Shown piece after piece: positions 1 through 7,308 of a stretch of 12,997 nt of DNA. The stretch's first letter is position 1. Every line of letters starts with the position of its first letter. Source of the stretch: Oscillospiraceae bacterium (GTDB lineage Bacteria; Bacillota_A; Clostridia; Oscillospirales; Ruminococcaceae); NCBI GenBank assembly GCA_900766795.1, contig CAAFWX010000282.1, positions 1-12,997 of the forward strand, given 5' to 3'. The notes below the pieces were generated by a model. The model searched no databases. It had not been told where the DNA came from and saw nothing but the letters and a program-made list of their open reading frames with translations. Both the position numbers and the translations under genes were made by a program.

Positions 1-1737
1 CAAGCGCCCGATACGGTAAATCCGAGCCTTTGGGAGAACACAAAGAACAATCATGCATACGGGCTGTTTGAGGTGTGCGAGGGTATTTATCAGGTTCGCG
101 GCTATGATATGGCTAACCTCACGGTAATCAAGGGCGACACCGGCTGGATAGTGTTTGACCCGCTGATGAGCAGCGAATGTACACAGGCAGCTATGCAGCT
201 AATCGAGAAAAATCTTGGCAGCTTCCCTGTCAAGGCGGTCGTAATCTCTCACCCTCACGTTGACCATTTCGGCGGTATACTGGGTGCGATGAGCGCCGAG
301 GAAGCGGCTGACGCTTCTCTTACGATTGAAAGGCAGCTTGCAAGCGGAAAGATTCCGATTATTGTACCGGAGGGATTTGCCGAGCACGCTATTGCGGAGA
401 ATGTGTACGCGGGAAAGGCAATGGGACGCCGCGCAAATTATCAGTACGGCGTGCTGTTGGAGCCGGGCGTTTCGGGCAAGCTTGCAATGGGTATAGGAAT
501 GGGGCAATCCACCGGCACGGTAACATATCTTGCGCCAACCTATGAGGTTAAGGAAACGGGCGAGAAAATCGTTGTCGACGGCGTTGAGATGGAGTTCCAG
601 CTTACTCCCGGCACAGAGGCACCAACGGAAATGAATACATGGTTCCCGCAGCACAAGGCTTTGTGGGTTGCGGAAAACTGCACAGGCACATTGCATAATC
701 TGTATACTCTCCGCGGCGCGCAGGTGCGTGACGGCGCTGCTTGGGCAAGCTATATCACCGAGGCGATTACACGTTATGGCAAAGATGTCGAGATAACTTT
801 CCAGTCGCACAACTGGCCGCACTGGGACAACCGGACGGTCAATGATTACCTTGTAAATACCGCGGCTGTGTATAAATTCATCAACGACCAGACCCTTACA
901 TACATCAATCAGGGCTATACCTCGGACGAGATATCCAATATGATAAAGCTGCCAGACGCGCTTGAAAAGGTTTGGTACACAAGGCAGTATTACGGTACTG
1001 TTTCGCACGACTCAAAGGCGGTATATCAGAAGTACATGGGCTGGTATGACGCAAATCCCGTACATCTAAACCCGCTTACGCCTACGGACAGCGCAAAGAA
1101 GTGGGTGGAGTATCTCGGCGATGTTGACGAGGCGCTTCGTATGGCAAAGAAGGACTATGAAAACGGTGAGTATCAGTGGGTTGCGGAGATTACAAACACT
1201 ATCGTTTTTGCAGACCCTAATAATACCGACGCGCGGCTGCTTTGCGCCGACGCACTGGAGCAGCTTGGCTATCAGGCTGAGTCGGGCACTTGGAGAAACG
1301 CTTACCTCACAGCAGCCTTGGAGTTGCGCAACGGGAACAGCGCTCTAAATGCTCCGCAGGCAAAGAATAACGGCGCGATGATACGCGAAATGACTGCGGA
1401 AATGATGTTTGACTACATGGCGATACTGCTCAATAAGCAAGCATTGGCAGAGTATGATTTCACCGTAAACGTAGCTCTTACGGATACAAACGAAAAGTAT
1501 ATGCTGCGGGTAAAGAACGGTGTGGTTCTGACGTATAATGATACCCTGTCGGACTCCGCCGACCTGTCTATTACCTGCCCGAAGAACGCTTTGTTCCTCA
1601 TTATCTCTAACGATAAGGAAAACATGGCAAAAGCTGTTAAGGCGGACGGAGATACGACATTACTGACGCTTCTGGCGGATAGCATGAATCAATTGCCTAT
1701 GGAGGGAGTTAGTCCGTTTAATATAGTTGAGCCATAA
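1..1737 (+). CDS. Alkyl sulfatase (SdsA1/YjcS family, MBL fold), 5'-truncated
   Basis: The frame is open from base 1, so the gene begins outside the window; 578 residues are visible and the internal GTG at 73 is not the true start. The family hydrolyses primary alkyl sulfate esters such as SDS to alcohol and sulfate, using two zinc ions. The segment HPHVDHFGG (bases 250-276) is the metal motif HxHxDH. Further likely ligands are the Glu of TEAPTE (base 616), the Glu of VAEN (673) and the His of QSHNW (808). The Glu-Glu and Glu-His spacings of 19 and 45 residues match those I recall for Pseudomonas SdsA1. A helical dimerisation domain (about residues 290-470) and an SCP2-like C-terminal domain (about 480-578) follow. 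Family proteins are about 620-660 residues, so some 60-90 N-terminal residues are missing, including any signal peptide; whether it is secreted cannot be judged. The physiological substrate in this host is unknown. Confidence 0.93.
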   Translation, partial: QAPDTVNPSLWENTKNNHAYGLFEVCEGIYQVRGYDMANLTVIKGDTGWIVFDPLMSSECTQAAMQLIEKNLGSFPVKAVVISHPHVDHFGGILGAMSAEEAADASLTIERQLASGKIPIIVPEGFAEHAIAENVYAGKAMGRRANYQYGVLLEPGVSGKLAMGIGMGQSTGTVTYLAPTYEVKETGEKIVVDGVEMEFQLTPGTEAPTEMNTWFPQHKALWVAENCTGTLHNLYTLRGAQVRDGAAWASYITEAITRYGKDVEITFQSHNWPHWDNRTVNDYLVNTAAVYKFINDQTLTYINQGYTSDEISNMIKLPDALEKVWYTRQYYGTVSHDSKAVYQKYMGWYDANPVHLNPLTPTDSAKKWVEYLGDVDEALRMAKKDYENGEYQWVAEITNTIVFADPNNTDARLLCADALEQLGYQAESGTWRNAYLTAALELRNGNSALNAPQAKNNGAMIREMTAEMMFDYMAILLNKQALAEYDFTVNVALTDTNEKYMLRVKNGVVLTYNDTLSDSADLSITCPKNALFLIISNDKENMAKAVKADGDTTLLTLLADSMNQLPMEGVSPFNIVEP

Positions 1738-1876
1738 AAAGGTTTGTAGTCCTGTGCATAGGCTTCCGAAATCAGCGGTACTATGTTTGCAAGCTGTTAT
1801 GATTTCTGTCAGAAAATAAAACATCTAATGTCGACAGACTGAATATTGATATAAAGATATTCTCGAAACTTTTATT

Positions 1877-1903
1877 TCCGCTCTTTATGGGCGGATTTTT
1901 TTT
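1877..1903 (+). terminator. Rho-independent terminator after the alkyl sulfatase gene
   Basis: A five-pair stem TCCGC/GCGGA (1877-1881 and 1891-1895) with a nine-base loop is followed directly by eight T residues (1896-1903) and then another T-rich stretch. It lies about 140 bases beyond the alkyl sulfatase stop and upstream of the next gene. It therefore probably ends that transcript and makes the downstream gene an independent unit. The stem is short, but the T tract is ideal. Confidence 0.7.
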
Positions 1904-2051
1904 CCCTTTTTTATCCGAGTGCAGTCCGCAAAATATTGATTTCTTTGTGGAATTATGAAATAGTAATGAATTTGTATACACGGATTTGGTGAAAAAAGCA
2001 TTACGCTATGATGACGAAAAGAAGAATAGTGATGTTTTTTTCATATACCTG

Positions 2052-2079
2052 TTACGAAAATCATTTTTTTCTGTATAAA
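2052..2079 (+). promoter_or_regulatory. Possible sigma-A-like promoter for the orphan gene
   Basis: A -10-like TATAAA (2074-2079) lies 16 bases after a poor -35-like TTACGA (2052-2057), about 77 bases upstream of the ATG at 2157. The -10 matches the consensus at five of six positions and the -35 at only three. The whole region is AT-rich, so chance matches are expected. This is the best placed candidate I could see, not a secure call. Confidence 0.3.
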
Positions 2080-2156
2080 GTAGTAAAGGGGCAAATCCCG
2101 AGCCTTGATGAAAGACTGAACATTCATTTTGAATTTTATTTTTGGAGGAAAAAACA

Positions 2157-3530
2157 ATGAGCAAAGAGAATTTACAGAACGATATCCTTGATTTTGCTTT
2201 AAACAATCTGAAAAGCAAAATACCAATGACCTTTACGCAATATGGCGCCTTCGGCATAGACACAAAAGAAGACCAAGACAGGGAAAGGTCTATTGGCCAG
2301 GACAAAAACCTGGATTTCAATAAGCTCAGCAATGTTTTGGTAAGTAACGGAGCAATTTCTGACACTCTTGATGTATCTGCGGATAAGAGAAACGGTTCGC
2401 GCGCAGCCGCATTTGCCACTTCTGTGCTGTCAAGCCTCTTTATGGCAGACAAGTTATGTGAAGGTATTGACGATTTCTATGCCGACCCCAAGAATAAGGC
2501 TCTTTTTGAGGGGATGTCTGTCGCTGAACAGGATAATCTTCGTCAGGAATTGAAGGACAAGGTAAGAAGCGACCTTGCCGTAAAGCCCAAAACCGAAGCG
2601 GGCAAGCGGCTTGCTGAAAATATCACGGAAGAATACACCAAGAATGACTACCTCAAGACCAGCAAGGAACAGGTATCGAGTTTTGTGAAAGACGGTCTTG
2701 ATGACCTCTACCAAAAGAGCACCGATATGTACACCGAAGGTATGGCGGCTATCTATGCTTTTAACAAACATCTTTCCAAAAACAACAGTATCTCCGAATC
2801 CGCGGAGGCAGTCCGTGCCAATGCCCCCGAAAAAAATATCGGTTTCTACGGACTCCTTCTCGATGGTATTGAGAAGGATTCAGCAGAACTTGCAGGCGAG
2901 GAAGAAGTTTTCACTCATGCCGTCAAGCAGTTCGACGTTGAAGTGAACAATAGATTTAACGTCACACCCACCGATTTCCTTAAGCGCTATGAGAAAGGCG
3001 AGCTGACTCCCGAGGATAATGGCTGGGCTATGAACATTGTGGGCAAAATGGGCTTGGAATACGGTGATTTTAAGGATTTACAGGCTAATGGAAAGCCAAT
3101 GTTCGAAGGGCATCAGCTGCATAAAGAAGATGAAATAAACAGATCGGCTGACGTTGTAGCGGCGGTACTTTCCTCAAAAAAAGTCACTCTCCAAAAAGAT
3201 AACGAGGAAACATTGCTTAATCCCAGTATCCAAGGTGAATTGAAGGAGCCTGAAAAGAAAAGCCTGGGCTTTATTGATACGCTGATTCAGCTCTTTAGAA
3301 AGCTTGTCGGACGTGATTCTTCTCTGAATGCCTTCCAGAAGGACAAGAGTGATCTGCAAAAAATGAAATCCAATGCCGACTTGAACAGGAGATCGTTCAA
3401 CAGTGAGCACCGCCAGCGCGTCTCTTTCGAAGAGCTTTCAGGCTTAAACACCACAAAAAAGCTGAATACTCCTACGGGAAAGCCGCACACACTTTCTGCC
3501 GAGAAGAAGGGCGTTTCGAAAGGCAAGTGA
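2157..3530 (+). CDS. Uncharacterised 457-residue charged, largely helical protein
   Basis: I do not recognise this protein. The ATG at 2157 is chosen because GGAGGA (2144-2149) lies seven bases before it; the in-frame TTG at 2142 overlaps that ribosome binding site and is unlikely to be used. The product is rich in Lys, Glu, Asp and Ser. It has no signal peptide, no clear membrane segment (the mildly hydrophobic stretch near residues 82-95 is too short and polar) and no cysteine cluster or nucleotide-binding loop. Residues from about 370 onward are strongly basic and Ser/Asn-rich, ending in a Lys-rich tail (KKGVSKGK) that looks disordered and could bind nucleic acid or a membrane surface. It stands alone between a terminator and a non-coding gap, so neighbours do not suggest a role. 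It is more AT-rich than the minus-strand block, consistent with separate acquisition. A cytoplasmic or structural accessory protein is possible, but no function is claimed. Confidence 0.8.
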   Translation: MSKENLQNDILDFALNNLKSKIPMTFTQYGAFGIDTKEDQDRERSIGQDKNLDFNKLSNVLVSNGAISDTLDVSADKRNGSRAAAFATSVLSSLFMADKLCEGIDDFYADPKNKALFEGMSVAEQDNLRQELKDKVRSDLAVKPKTEAGKRLAENITEEYTKNDYLKTSKEQVSSFVKDGLDDLYQKSTDMYTEGMAAIYAFNKHLSKNNSISESAEAVRANAPEKNIGFYGLLLDGIEKDSAELAGEEEVFTHAVKQFDVEVNNRFNVTPTDFLKRYEKGELTPEDNGWAMNIVGKMGLEYGDFKDLQANGKPMFEGHQLHKEDEINRSADVVAAVLSSKKVTLQKDNEETLLNPSIQGELKEPEKKSLGFIDTLIQLFRKLVGRDSSLNAFQKDKSDLQKMKSNADLNRRSFNSEHRQRVSFEELSGLNTTKKLNTPTGKPHTLSAEKKGVSKGK

Positions 3531-3538
3531 TATGGCAC

Positions 3539-3908
3539 TTTTTCGCGAACTGTCTGCCGCTTGAGCAGGTGCTGGCACCGGTAGATTATTGCACGGTACA
3601 AGCGCTCTGAAAGGCTACCCGAAAATGAAGATATACGAGCGGCGCAAAAACGCATAAAGCCGCTTTCGGAGCGTTATTTGGCACTCCGGCTAAGCTGTCG
3701 GATTTTTTCAAATATAAGTTTACCCTCTGCTGTTTTGAACGGCAGAGGGCATTCTGTTTGTGTTGTGGGGTTGTCGGGCAGAGACCACGCTTCCGGTCTT
3801 ACCCGCCTTTTGGCTTCGCTTACCTTGCTTTTTATTGCGCGGTGTAGCGCAGGAGCAGCGCCCGCAACGCTAACACATAGCCGACACGGACAGTTTTCTG
3901 ATCGCTAA
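3539..3908 (+). pseudogene. Possible frameshifted coding relic (phage/ICE-like fragment)
   Basis: Three overlapping plus-strand frames follow one another here: 3539-3610 ends in LEQVLAPVDYCTVQAL, 3607-3657 reads LKGYPKMKIYERRKNA, and 3651-3908 begins RIKPLSERYLALRL. Joined across two frameshifts they make a plausible protein segment. The middle part recalls, from memory only, the start of small ArpU/sigma-like regulators of phages and conjugative elements (pattern TVxAxLxGYPKMKxY). The last frame soon runs into low-complexity translation with no domain. No ribosome binding site or intact start fits. This may be the eroded end of a mobile-element gene, or simply chance open frames in non-coding DNA; the latter remains quite possible. 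Confidence 0.25.
3723..3749 (+). terminator. Hairpin that may terminate the plus-strand transcript
   Basis: CCCTCTGC (3723-3730) and GCAGAGGG (3742-3749) form a perfect eight-pair stem around an 11-base loop. The plus strand continues CATTCTGTTTG, a poor T tract. It sits about 190 bases after the orphan gene and, being a dyad, could act in either direction between convergent genes. The terminator role is inferred from position and stem strength only. Confidence 0.35.
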
Positions 3909-3934
3909 GGTGGCGGCTGTCTGTATAAGCTTAT
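3770..3934. other. Structured non-coding segment with several dyads
   Basis: Several inverted repeats crowd into about 165 bases. CGGG-GAGACC (3775-3786) pairs with GGTCTT-CCCG (3795-3805), with small internal bulges. GTGTAGCG (3842-3849) pairs with CGCTAACAC (3868-3876), with one bulged base. ACGGACAG (3885-3892) pairs with CTGTCTGT (3917-3924), with one G-U. ATAAGCTTAT (3925-3934) is a perfect palindrome. The segment lies between convergent genes and carries no convincing gene. It could be a mobile-element end, a dispersed repeat, a structured RNA on either strand, or transcription-end structure. Its composition differs from the AT-rich gap to the left. No known RNA family was recognised. 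Confidence 0.4.
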
Positions 3935-3950
3935 GGATAACATCCGAGCT

Positions 3951-4577
3951 TTACCCAAGGTAGGGGTTGTATTTCTTCTCCGTCGTGAGGGTTGTGCTCT
4001 CGCCGTGACCGCAGAGCAGGGTGTATTCCCCGTCGATAGCGCCTATCCGCGCAAGGCTCTGCCGCATTTGAAGCGCGCTTCCCGAAAAGCCGTCGGTGCG
4101 CCCAACTGCTCCGCTGAAAATCACGTCCCCCGTGAAAATGATATCCCCAAGCGTCGGGCAAAACAGCAGCGTGCTTCCGAGGGTGTGCCCGGGGGCGCTC
4201 ATTGCTTTGAAAGAAATTCCGCAGGCGGAAAACTCGTCGCCGTCCGAAAAGGTTCTGTCCGCCGTAACAGGCTCAAACGGAGTGCGGGGCATGAAGTCCG
4301 CCCGGCTTTTTACGGCGCTTGAAAGCATTTGTAGATCGTCCTTTGGAGCGATAACCTCTGCGCCCGTTTCTCTCACTAGCGCAGGCACTCCCGCAAAGTG
4401 GTCGAAGTGTCCGTGGGTTATGATTATCGCGCCGAGCGAAAGCCCGTGGCTTTTAAGAAACATCAGCACCTCCGACGAGGAAGCAGGGTCGATAACCACC
4501 GCCTTGTTGTCCTCGGCGGGAATGATGTAGCAGTTTGCCCCAAGCTCTCCGAGCGGGAGCTGATAGTACTTGTTCAT
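3951..4577 (-). CDS. Metallo-beta-lactamase-fold hydrolase, glyoxalase II-like (YcbL type)
   Basis: This 208-residue protein is a complete small MBL hydrolase. The metal motif THGHFDH gives His55, His57, Asp59 and His60; the further ligands are His131 in APGHT, Asp151 in FTGDVIF and His191 in CGHGEST. It lacks the C-terminal substrate domain of classical glyoxalase II, so it belongs to the short YcbL-like group, which hydrolyses thioesters such as S-lactoylglutathione in vitro; the substrate here is unknown. Such genes often lie next to rel in Clostridia. It is the last gene of the minus-strand block, 14 bases after the GIY-YIG gene. The ribosome binding site AGGAG overlaps that gene's TAA stop as TAAAGGAG, which favours translational coupling. 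No signal peptide is seen, so it is probably cytoplasmic. No strong terminator lies immediately downstream. Confidence 0.93.
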   Translation of the reverse strand: MNKYYQLPLGELGANCYIIPAEDNKAVVIDPASSSEVLMFLKSHGLSLGAIIITHGHFDHFAGVPALVRETGAEVIAPKDDLQMLSSAVKSRADFMPRTPFEPVTADRTFSDGDEFSACGISFKAMSAPGHTLGSTLLFCPTLGDIIFTGDVIFSGAVGRTDGFSGSALQMRQSLARIGAIDGEYTLLCGHGESTTLTTEKKYNPYLG

Positions 4578-4591
4578 GGGAGAAATCTCCT

Positions 4592-5116
4592 TTATCTCAG
4601 TTTAGTGACCTTTGCGCCGCCCTTTGTTCGGTTGTAGCTGTCGGTGGCGCTGAACGCTTCTATGAGCGCGGTTTCCATGTCGTTGAGCCGCTTCGCCTTG
4701 CAGGGTACAATACGGACGTAGGCTTCCTTGCCGTATTTGATGTCGGCATATACGTCGCCGTTGCCCTTGCCGTTGAAGTGGTTGTGCACCCGCTGACAGA
4801 CATTCACCGACTGCCCGATGTAGATATTCTCGTAGTTTACGAAGCGTTTTCCGTGCACGGGCTTGTCAAAAATCATGATGATATAGCAGCCCGGACGGTC
4901 GTTGTATTTGTAGCCCGCCTGTGCGCCGTCCCTGCGGTCGATTATCCAGTTCTCCTCGAATTTTGTGTAATGCATGAAGCCGCCGCGCCGCATTTTTCGC
5001 CGAAGCCGCGCGTTTACCGCGCCGCGGGTGTTTCTCGCCGCAATGTACACGACAAACAGAATCAGCAGCGCCGCCGCTGCGGCATAAAGGCGGGGGTCAG
5101 AAAAATCCAATATCAC
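4592..5116 (-). CDS. Membrane-anchored GIY-YIG domain protein
   Basis: The 174-residue product has an N-terminal hydrophobic helix (about residues 10-27), then a basic stretch rich in Arg/Lys (28-44). This suggests a single membrane anchor with the rest in the cytoplasm. A GIY-YIG nuclease-like domain spans about residues 74-167. The GIY motif reads GCY (76-78), the YIG motif YIG (99-101), and the likely catalytic Arg109, Glu148 and Asn162 are all present, so it may be active despite the Ile-to-Cys change. The family covers homing endonucleases, UvrC, SLX1 and restriction enzymes; this compact form fits none exactly. The start is GTG at 5116, overlapping the rel stop as GTGA, with only a weak G-rich site upstream, so translation probably depends on rel. 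Substrate and function are unknown; a role in stress-linked DNA or RNA processing is only a guess from context. Confidence 0.85.
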   Translation of the reverse strand: MILDFSDPRLYAAAAALLILFVVYIAARNTRGAVNARLRRKMRRGGFMHYTKFEENWIIDRRDGAQAGYKYNDRPGCYIIMIFDKPVHGKRFVNYENIYIGQSVNVCQRVHNHFNGKGNGDVYADIKYGKEAYVRIVPCKAKRLNDMETALIEAFSATDSYNRTKGGAKVTKLR

Positions 5117-7308
5117 AGCCGCCCCGTTCTTTCAACGGAGATTACGCCGTTGATTTTCTGAATGCGGTTCATGATGTTCCCAAGCTGCTCAACGCCTGCA
5201 ATCTCGATGGTGATAATGAGGTTTGTGTTGCCGTTTTTGAGCTGGTGCATGTTCATTTCGTGCAGAGGAATACGGTTTGCGGCGATTGCCATGGTGATGT
5301 CGGCAATTACGGAGGACTTCTGCTCGGTGATTATGTCAAGCGTTGTGCGGTAGGTGCTGTCGTCGGTGCTTGCCCATGTGGCGTTTATCCAGCGGTCGCG
5401 GTTTTCGGGCACGTCGCGGTTGTTGATTACGTTTATGCAGTCCTGCTTGTGGATGGAAACGCCTGCGCCGCGGGTGATGAAGCCGATTATCGGGTCGCCG
5501 GGCAGCGGCGAGCAGCAGTGCGCGAACTTAACCAGCATATTGTCCACGCCCTCGACAATGATACCCTTTTTGCGGGAGCGGTTGTTGGTGGCTTCGATGG
5601 TTGCGTTGATTTCCTCGGTGGTCTGGGGCTGGGCGGCAGCGGTCTTTGCAAGGCGCAGCTCATCGTCCTTTATGCGCTGCATAATCTTTTGCAGCGACAC
5701 ACCGCCGTAGCCTATCGCCGCAAGCAGGTCGTCGCCGCTGTCAAGGCGCTGTCTGCGCGCGGATTCAGCAAGCAGCTCGGGAGTCATTTCAATCCCGTTT
5801 CGGCGAAGCTCGCTTTCAAAAAGCTCACGTCCGCGCTGAATGTTCTCATCGCGGCGCTCTTTCTTGAACCACGAGCGGATTTTGCTCTTGGCTTCGTTGG
5901 TGTTGGCAATCTCCAGCCAGTTACGATTCGGACCGTAGGTCGGGCTGCCCGAGGTGAGTATCTCGATGATATCGCCCGTCTTTACCTGATAGTCAAAGGA
6001 CACCATTCTGCCGCCAACCTTTGCGCCCGTCATCTTGTTGCCCACCTGCGTGTGGATAGCGTATGCGAAGTCTATGACGGTGGCGCCCAGCGGAAGCGAG
6101 AACACGTCGCCCTTCGGGCTGAACACAAACACCTCGTCAGCGGCAAGGTCAGTCTTAATAGCGTCGGTGAGCTGCTCAACGTCGTCGGCTTCCTGCTGGC
6201 GCTCGAGAAGCTGTCTTATCCAATCAAAGCGCTTCTCGCCCGCAACATTCCCCTTAAGCCCCGCCTTGTATTTCCAGTGCGCCGCGATACCGTACTGCGC
6301 GGTGTTGTGCATTTCAACGGTGCGTATCTGCACCTCGAAGGGTATACCCTCGTGACCGATTACGGTGGTGTGCAGCGACTGATAGCGGTTGGGCTTCGGG
6401 GTGGCGATATAGTCCTTGAAGCGATAGGGAATAGGGCGGAACATATCATGAATTACACCGAGAACGTTGTAGCACTCAATAACCGACTGCACGATAACGC
6501 GCACGGCATAGATGTCGTAAATCTCGTCAAAGCGCTTGTTCTTGACGTAAACTTTCTTGTAAATGCTGTAAATTGACTTTACTCTGCCCTCGATTATAGG
6601 CTCAGGCTTTATGTCCGTGATTCGCTCGCGGATTCGCGCGATTATGGTGTCGATGAAGGTGTCGCGCTCCTCCTTGTGGATATCAAGCTGGCGCTCCACC
6701 TCCTGACAGCCGTAGGGGTCGAGGTAGTGGATAGCAATATCCTCCATCTCCTCCTTTACGTCGCTCATACCAAGGCGGTGGGCTATGGGCGCGTAGTAGT
6801 TCATGGTTTCGAGGGAGGTTTTAAGCTGCTTGTGGGCAGGGCGCGCATAGAGCGTGCGCATGTTGTGAAGTCTGTCGGCAAGCTTGATGATGATGACGCG
6901 GATATCCTTGGACATCGCCATGAGTATCTTTCGGATGTTCTCTGCCTGCTGCTCCTCCTTGGAGTTAAGCGGCACCTGACCGATTTTCGTTACTCCGTCA
7001 ACCAGCAGCGCAACGTCCTCGCCGAACTTCTTTTTAAGGTCGTCGAGAGTAACCTCGGTGTCCTCGACAACGTCATGAAGCAGCGCCGCGCAGATGGTGT
7101 CGGTGTCCATGCAGTAGCCCAGCAGAATCGAAGCCACTGCAAGCGGGTGGGTGATGTATTTCTCTCCCGAAGAACGCACCTGTCCCTCGTGAGCCTGTTC
7201 CGCAAGCTGATAGGCGCGCATTATTTTATCTGTATCATACTGCTTTTCGCTCGCTTCTATTTTCTCCATCAGTTCCTCGATGGTTTTACAGCAGGTGGTC
7301 GTGTCCAT
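5113..7308 (-). CDS. rel: Bifunctional (p)ppGpp synthetase/hydrolase, RelA/SpoT (Rel) family
   Basis: Rel makes (p)ppGpp from ATP and GTP/GDP on starved ribosomes and also hydrolyses it. The 731-residue length is normal for a full-length Rel. The HD hydrolase domain (about residues 25-180) retains THP His54, the HDVVEDT motif (His78-Asp79) and LADRLHNM with Asp145, so hydrolysis should be intact. The synthetase domain (about 230-350) contains RFKD (296-299), the RxKD form typical of bifunctional enzymes rather than the ExDD of RelA-only enzymes. It is followed by TGS (about 391-452), a zinc-finger-like HCC motif (597-599) and an ACT domain (about 655-731). The ATG at 7308 is preceded by AGGAAGG. 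A 114-base gap separates it from recJ, where a weak promoter and dyads are seen. Its stop overlaps the start of the GIY-YIG gene, so the two are translationally linked. Confidence 0.97.
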   Translation of the reverse strand: MDTTTCCKTIEELMEKIEASEKQYDTDKIMRAYQLAEQAHEGQVRSSGEKYITHPLAVASILLGYCMDTDTICAALLHDVVEDTEVTLDDLKKKFGEDVALLVDGVTKIGQVPLNSKEEQQAENIRKILMAMSKDIRVIIIKLADRLHNMRTLYARPAHKQLKTSLETMNYYAPIAHRLGMSDVKEEMEDIAIHYLDPYGCQEVERQLDIHKEERDTFIDTIIARIRERITDIKPEPIIEGRVKSIYSIYKKVYVKNKRFDEIYDIYAVRVIVQSVIECYNVLGVIHDMFRPIPYRFKDYIATPKPNRYQSLHTTVIGHEGIPFEVQIRTVEMHNTAQYGIAAHWKYKAGLKGNVAGEKRFDWIRQLLERQQEADDVEQLTDAIKTDLAADEVFVFSPKGDVFSLPLGATVIDFAYAIHTQVGNKMTGAKVGGRMVSFDYQVKTGDIIEILTSGSPTYGPNRNWLEIANTNEAKSKIRSWFKKERRDENIQRGRELFESELRRNGIEMTPELLAESARRQRLDSGDDLLAAIGYGGVSLQKIMQRIKDDELRLAKTAAAQPQTTEEINATIEATNNRSRKKGIIVEGVDNMLVKFAHCCSPLPGDPIIGFITRGAGVSIHKQDCINVINNRDVPENRDRWINATWASTDDSTYRTTLDIITEQKSSVIADITMAIAANRIPLHEMNMHQLKNGNTNLIITIEIAGVEQLGNIMNRIQKINGVISVERTGRL

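Larger units (their letters stand above)
1738..2156. other. Intergenic gap, AT-rich, 419 bases
   Basis: No credible gene is seen on either strand. Short minus-strand frames here lack a convincing ribosome binding site and are T/A-run artefacts. The gap holds the terminator at 1877-1903, a weak promoter candidate at 2052-2079, and the ribosome binding site of the next gene at 2144-2149. The remaining sequence, roughly 1910-2050, is strongly AT-rich without an obvious repeat or RNA fold. It could house regulatory sites for the downstream orphan gene, but none can be named from the sequence. Confidence 0.6.

Noticed and set aside
199..1008. Long minus-strand open frame (269 codons) inside the alkyl sulfatase gene
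   Set aside because: It lies opposite a gene with clear family motifs, has no domain of its own and is Cys/Arg/His-rich in the way of antisense shadows.
1781..2452. Minus-strand short frames in the AT-rich gap and the start of the orphan gene
   Set aside because: Phe/Ser/Lys-rich translations from T/A runs, no ribosome binding sites, and the larger one is antisense to the well-started gene at 2157.
3678..3908. 76-codon plus-strand frame as an intact small gene
   Set aside because: No ribosome binding site, start would be TTG, Arg/Ala/Ser-rich translation without a domain, and it runs through several dyads; treated only as part of a possible relic.
3933..4637. Several plus-strand frames opposite the MBL hydrolase
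   Set aside because: All lie antisense to a hydrolase with complete metal-binding motifs and show no start signals.
5245..6576. 443-codon plus-strand open frame opposite rel
   Set aside because: It is a shadow of the GC-rich rel codons: no ribosome binding site, Val/Ala/His-rich translation and no recognisable domain, while rel has all its motifs.
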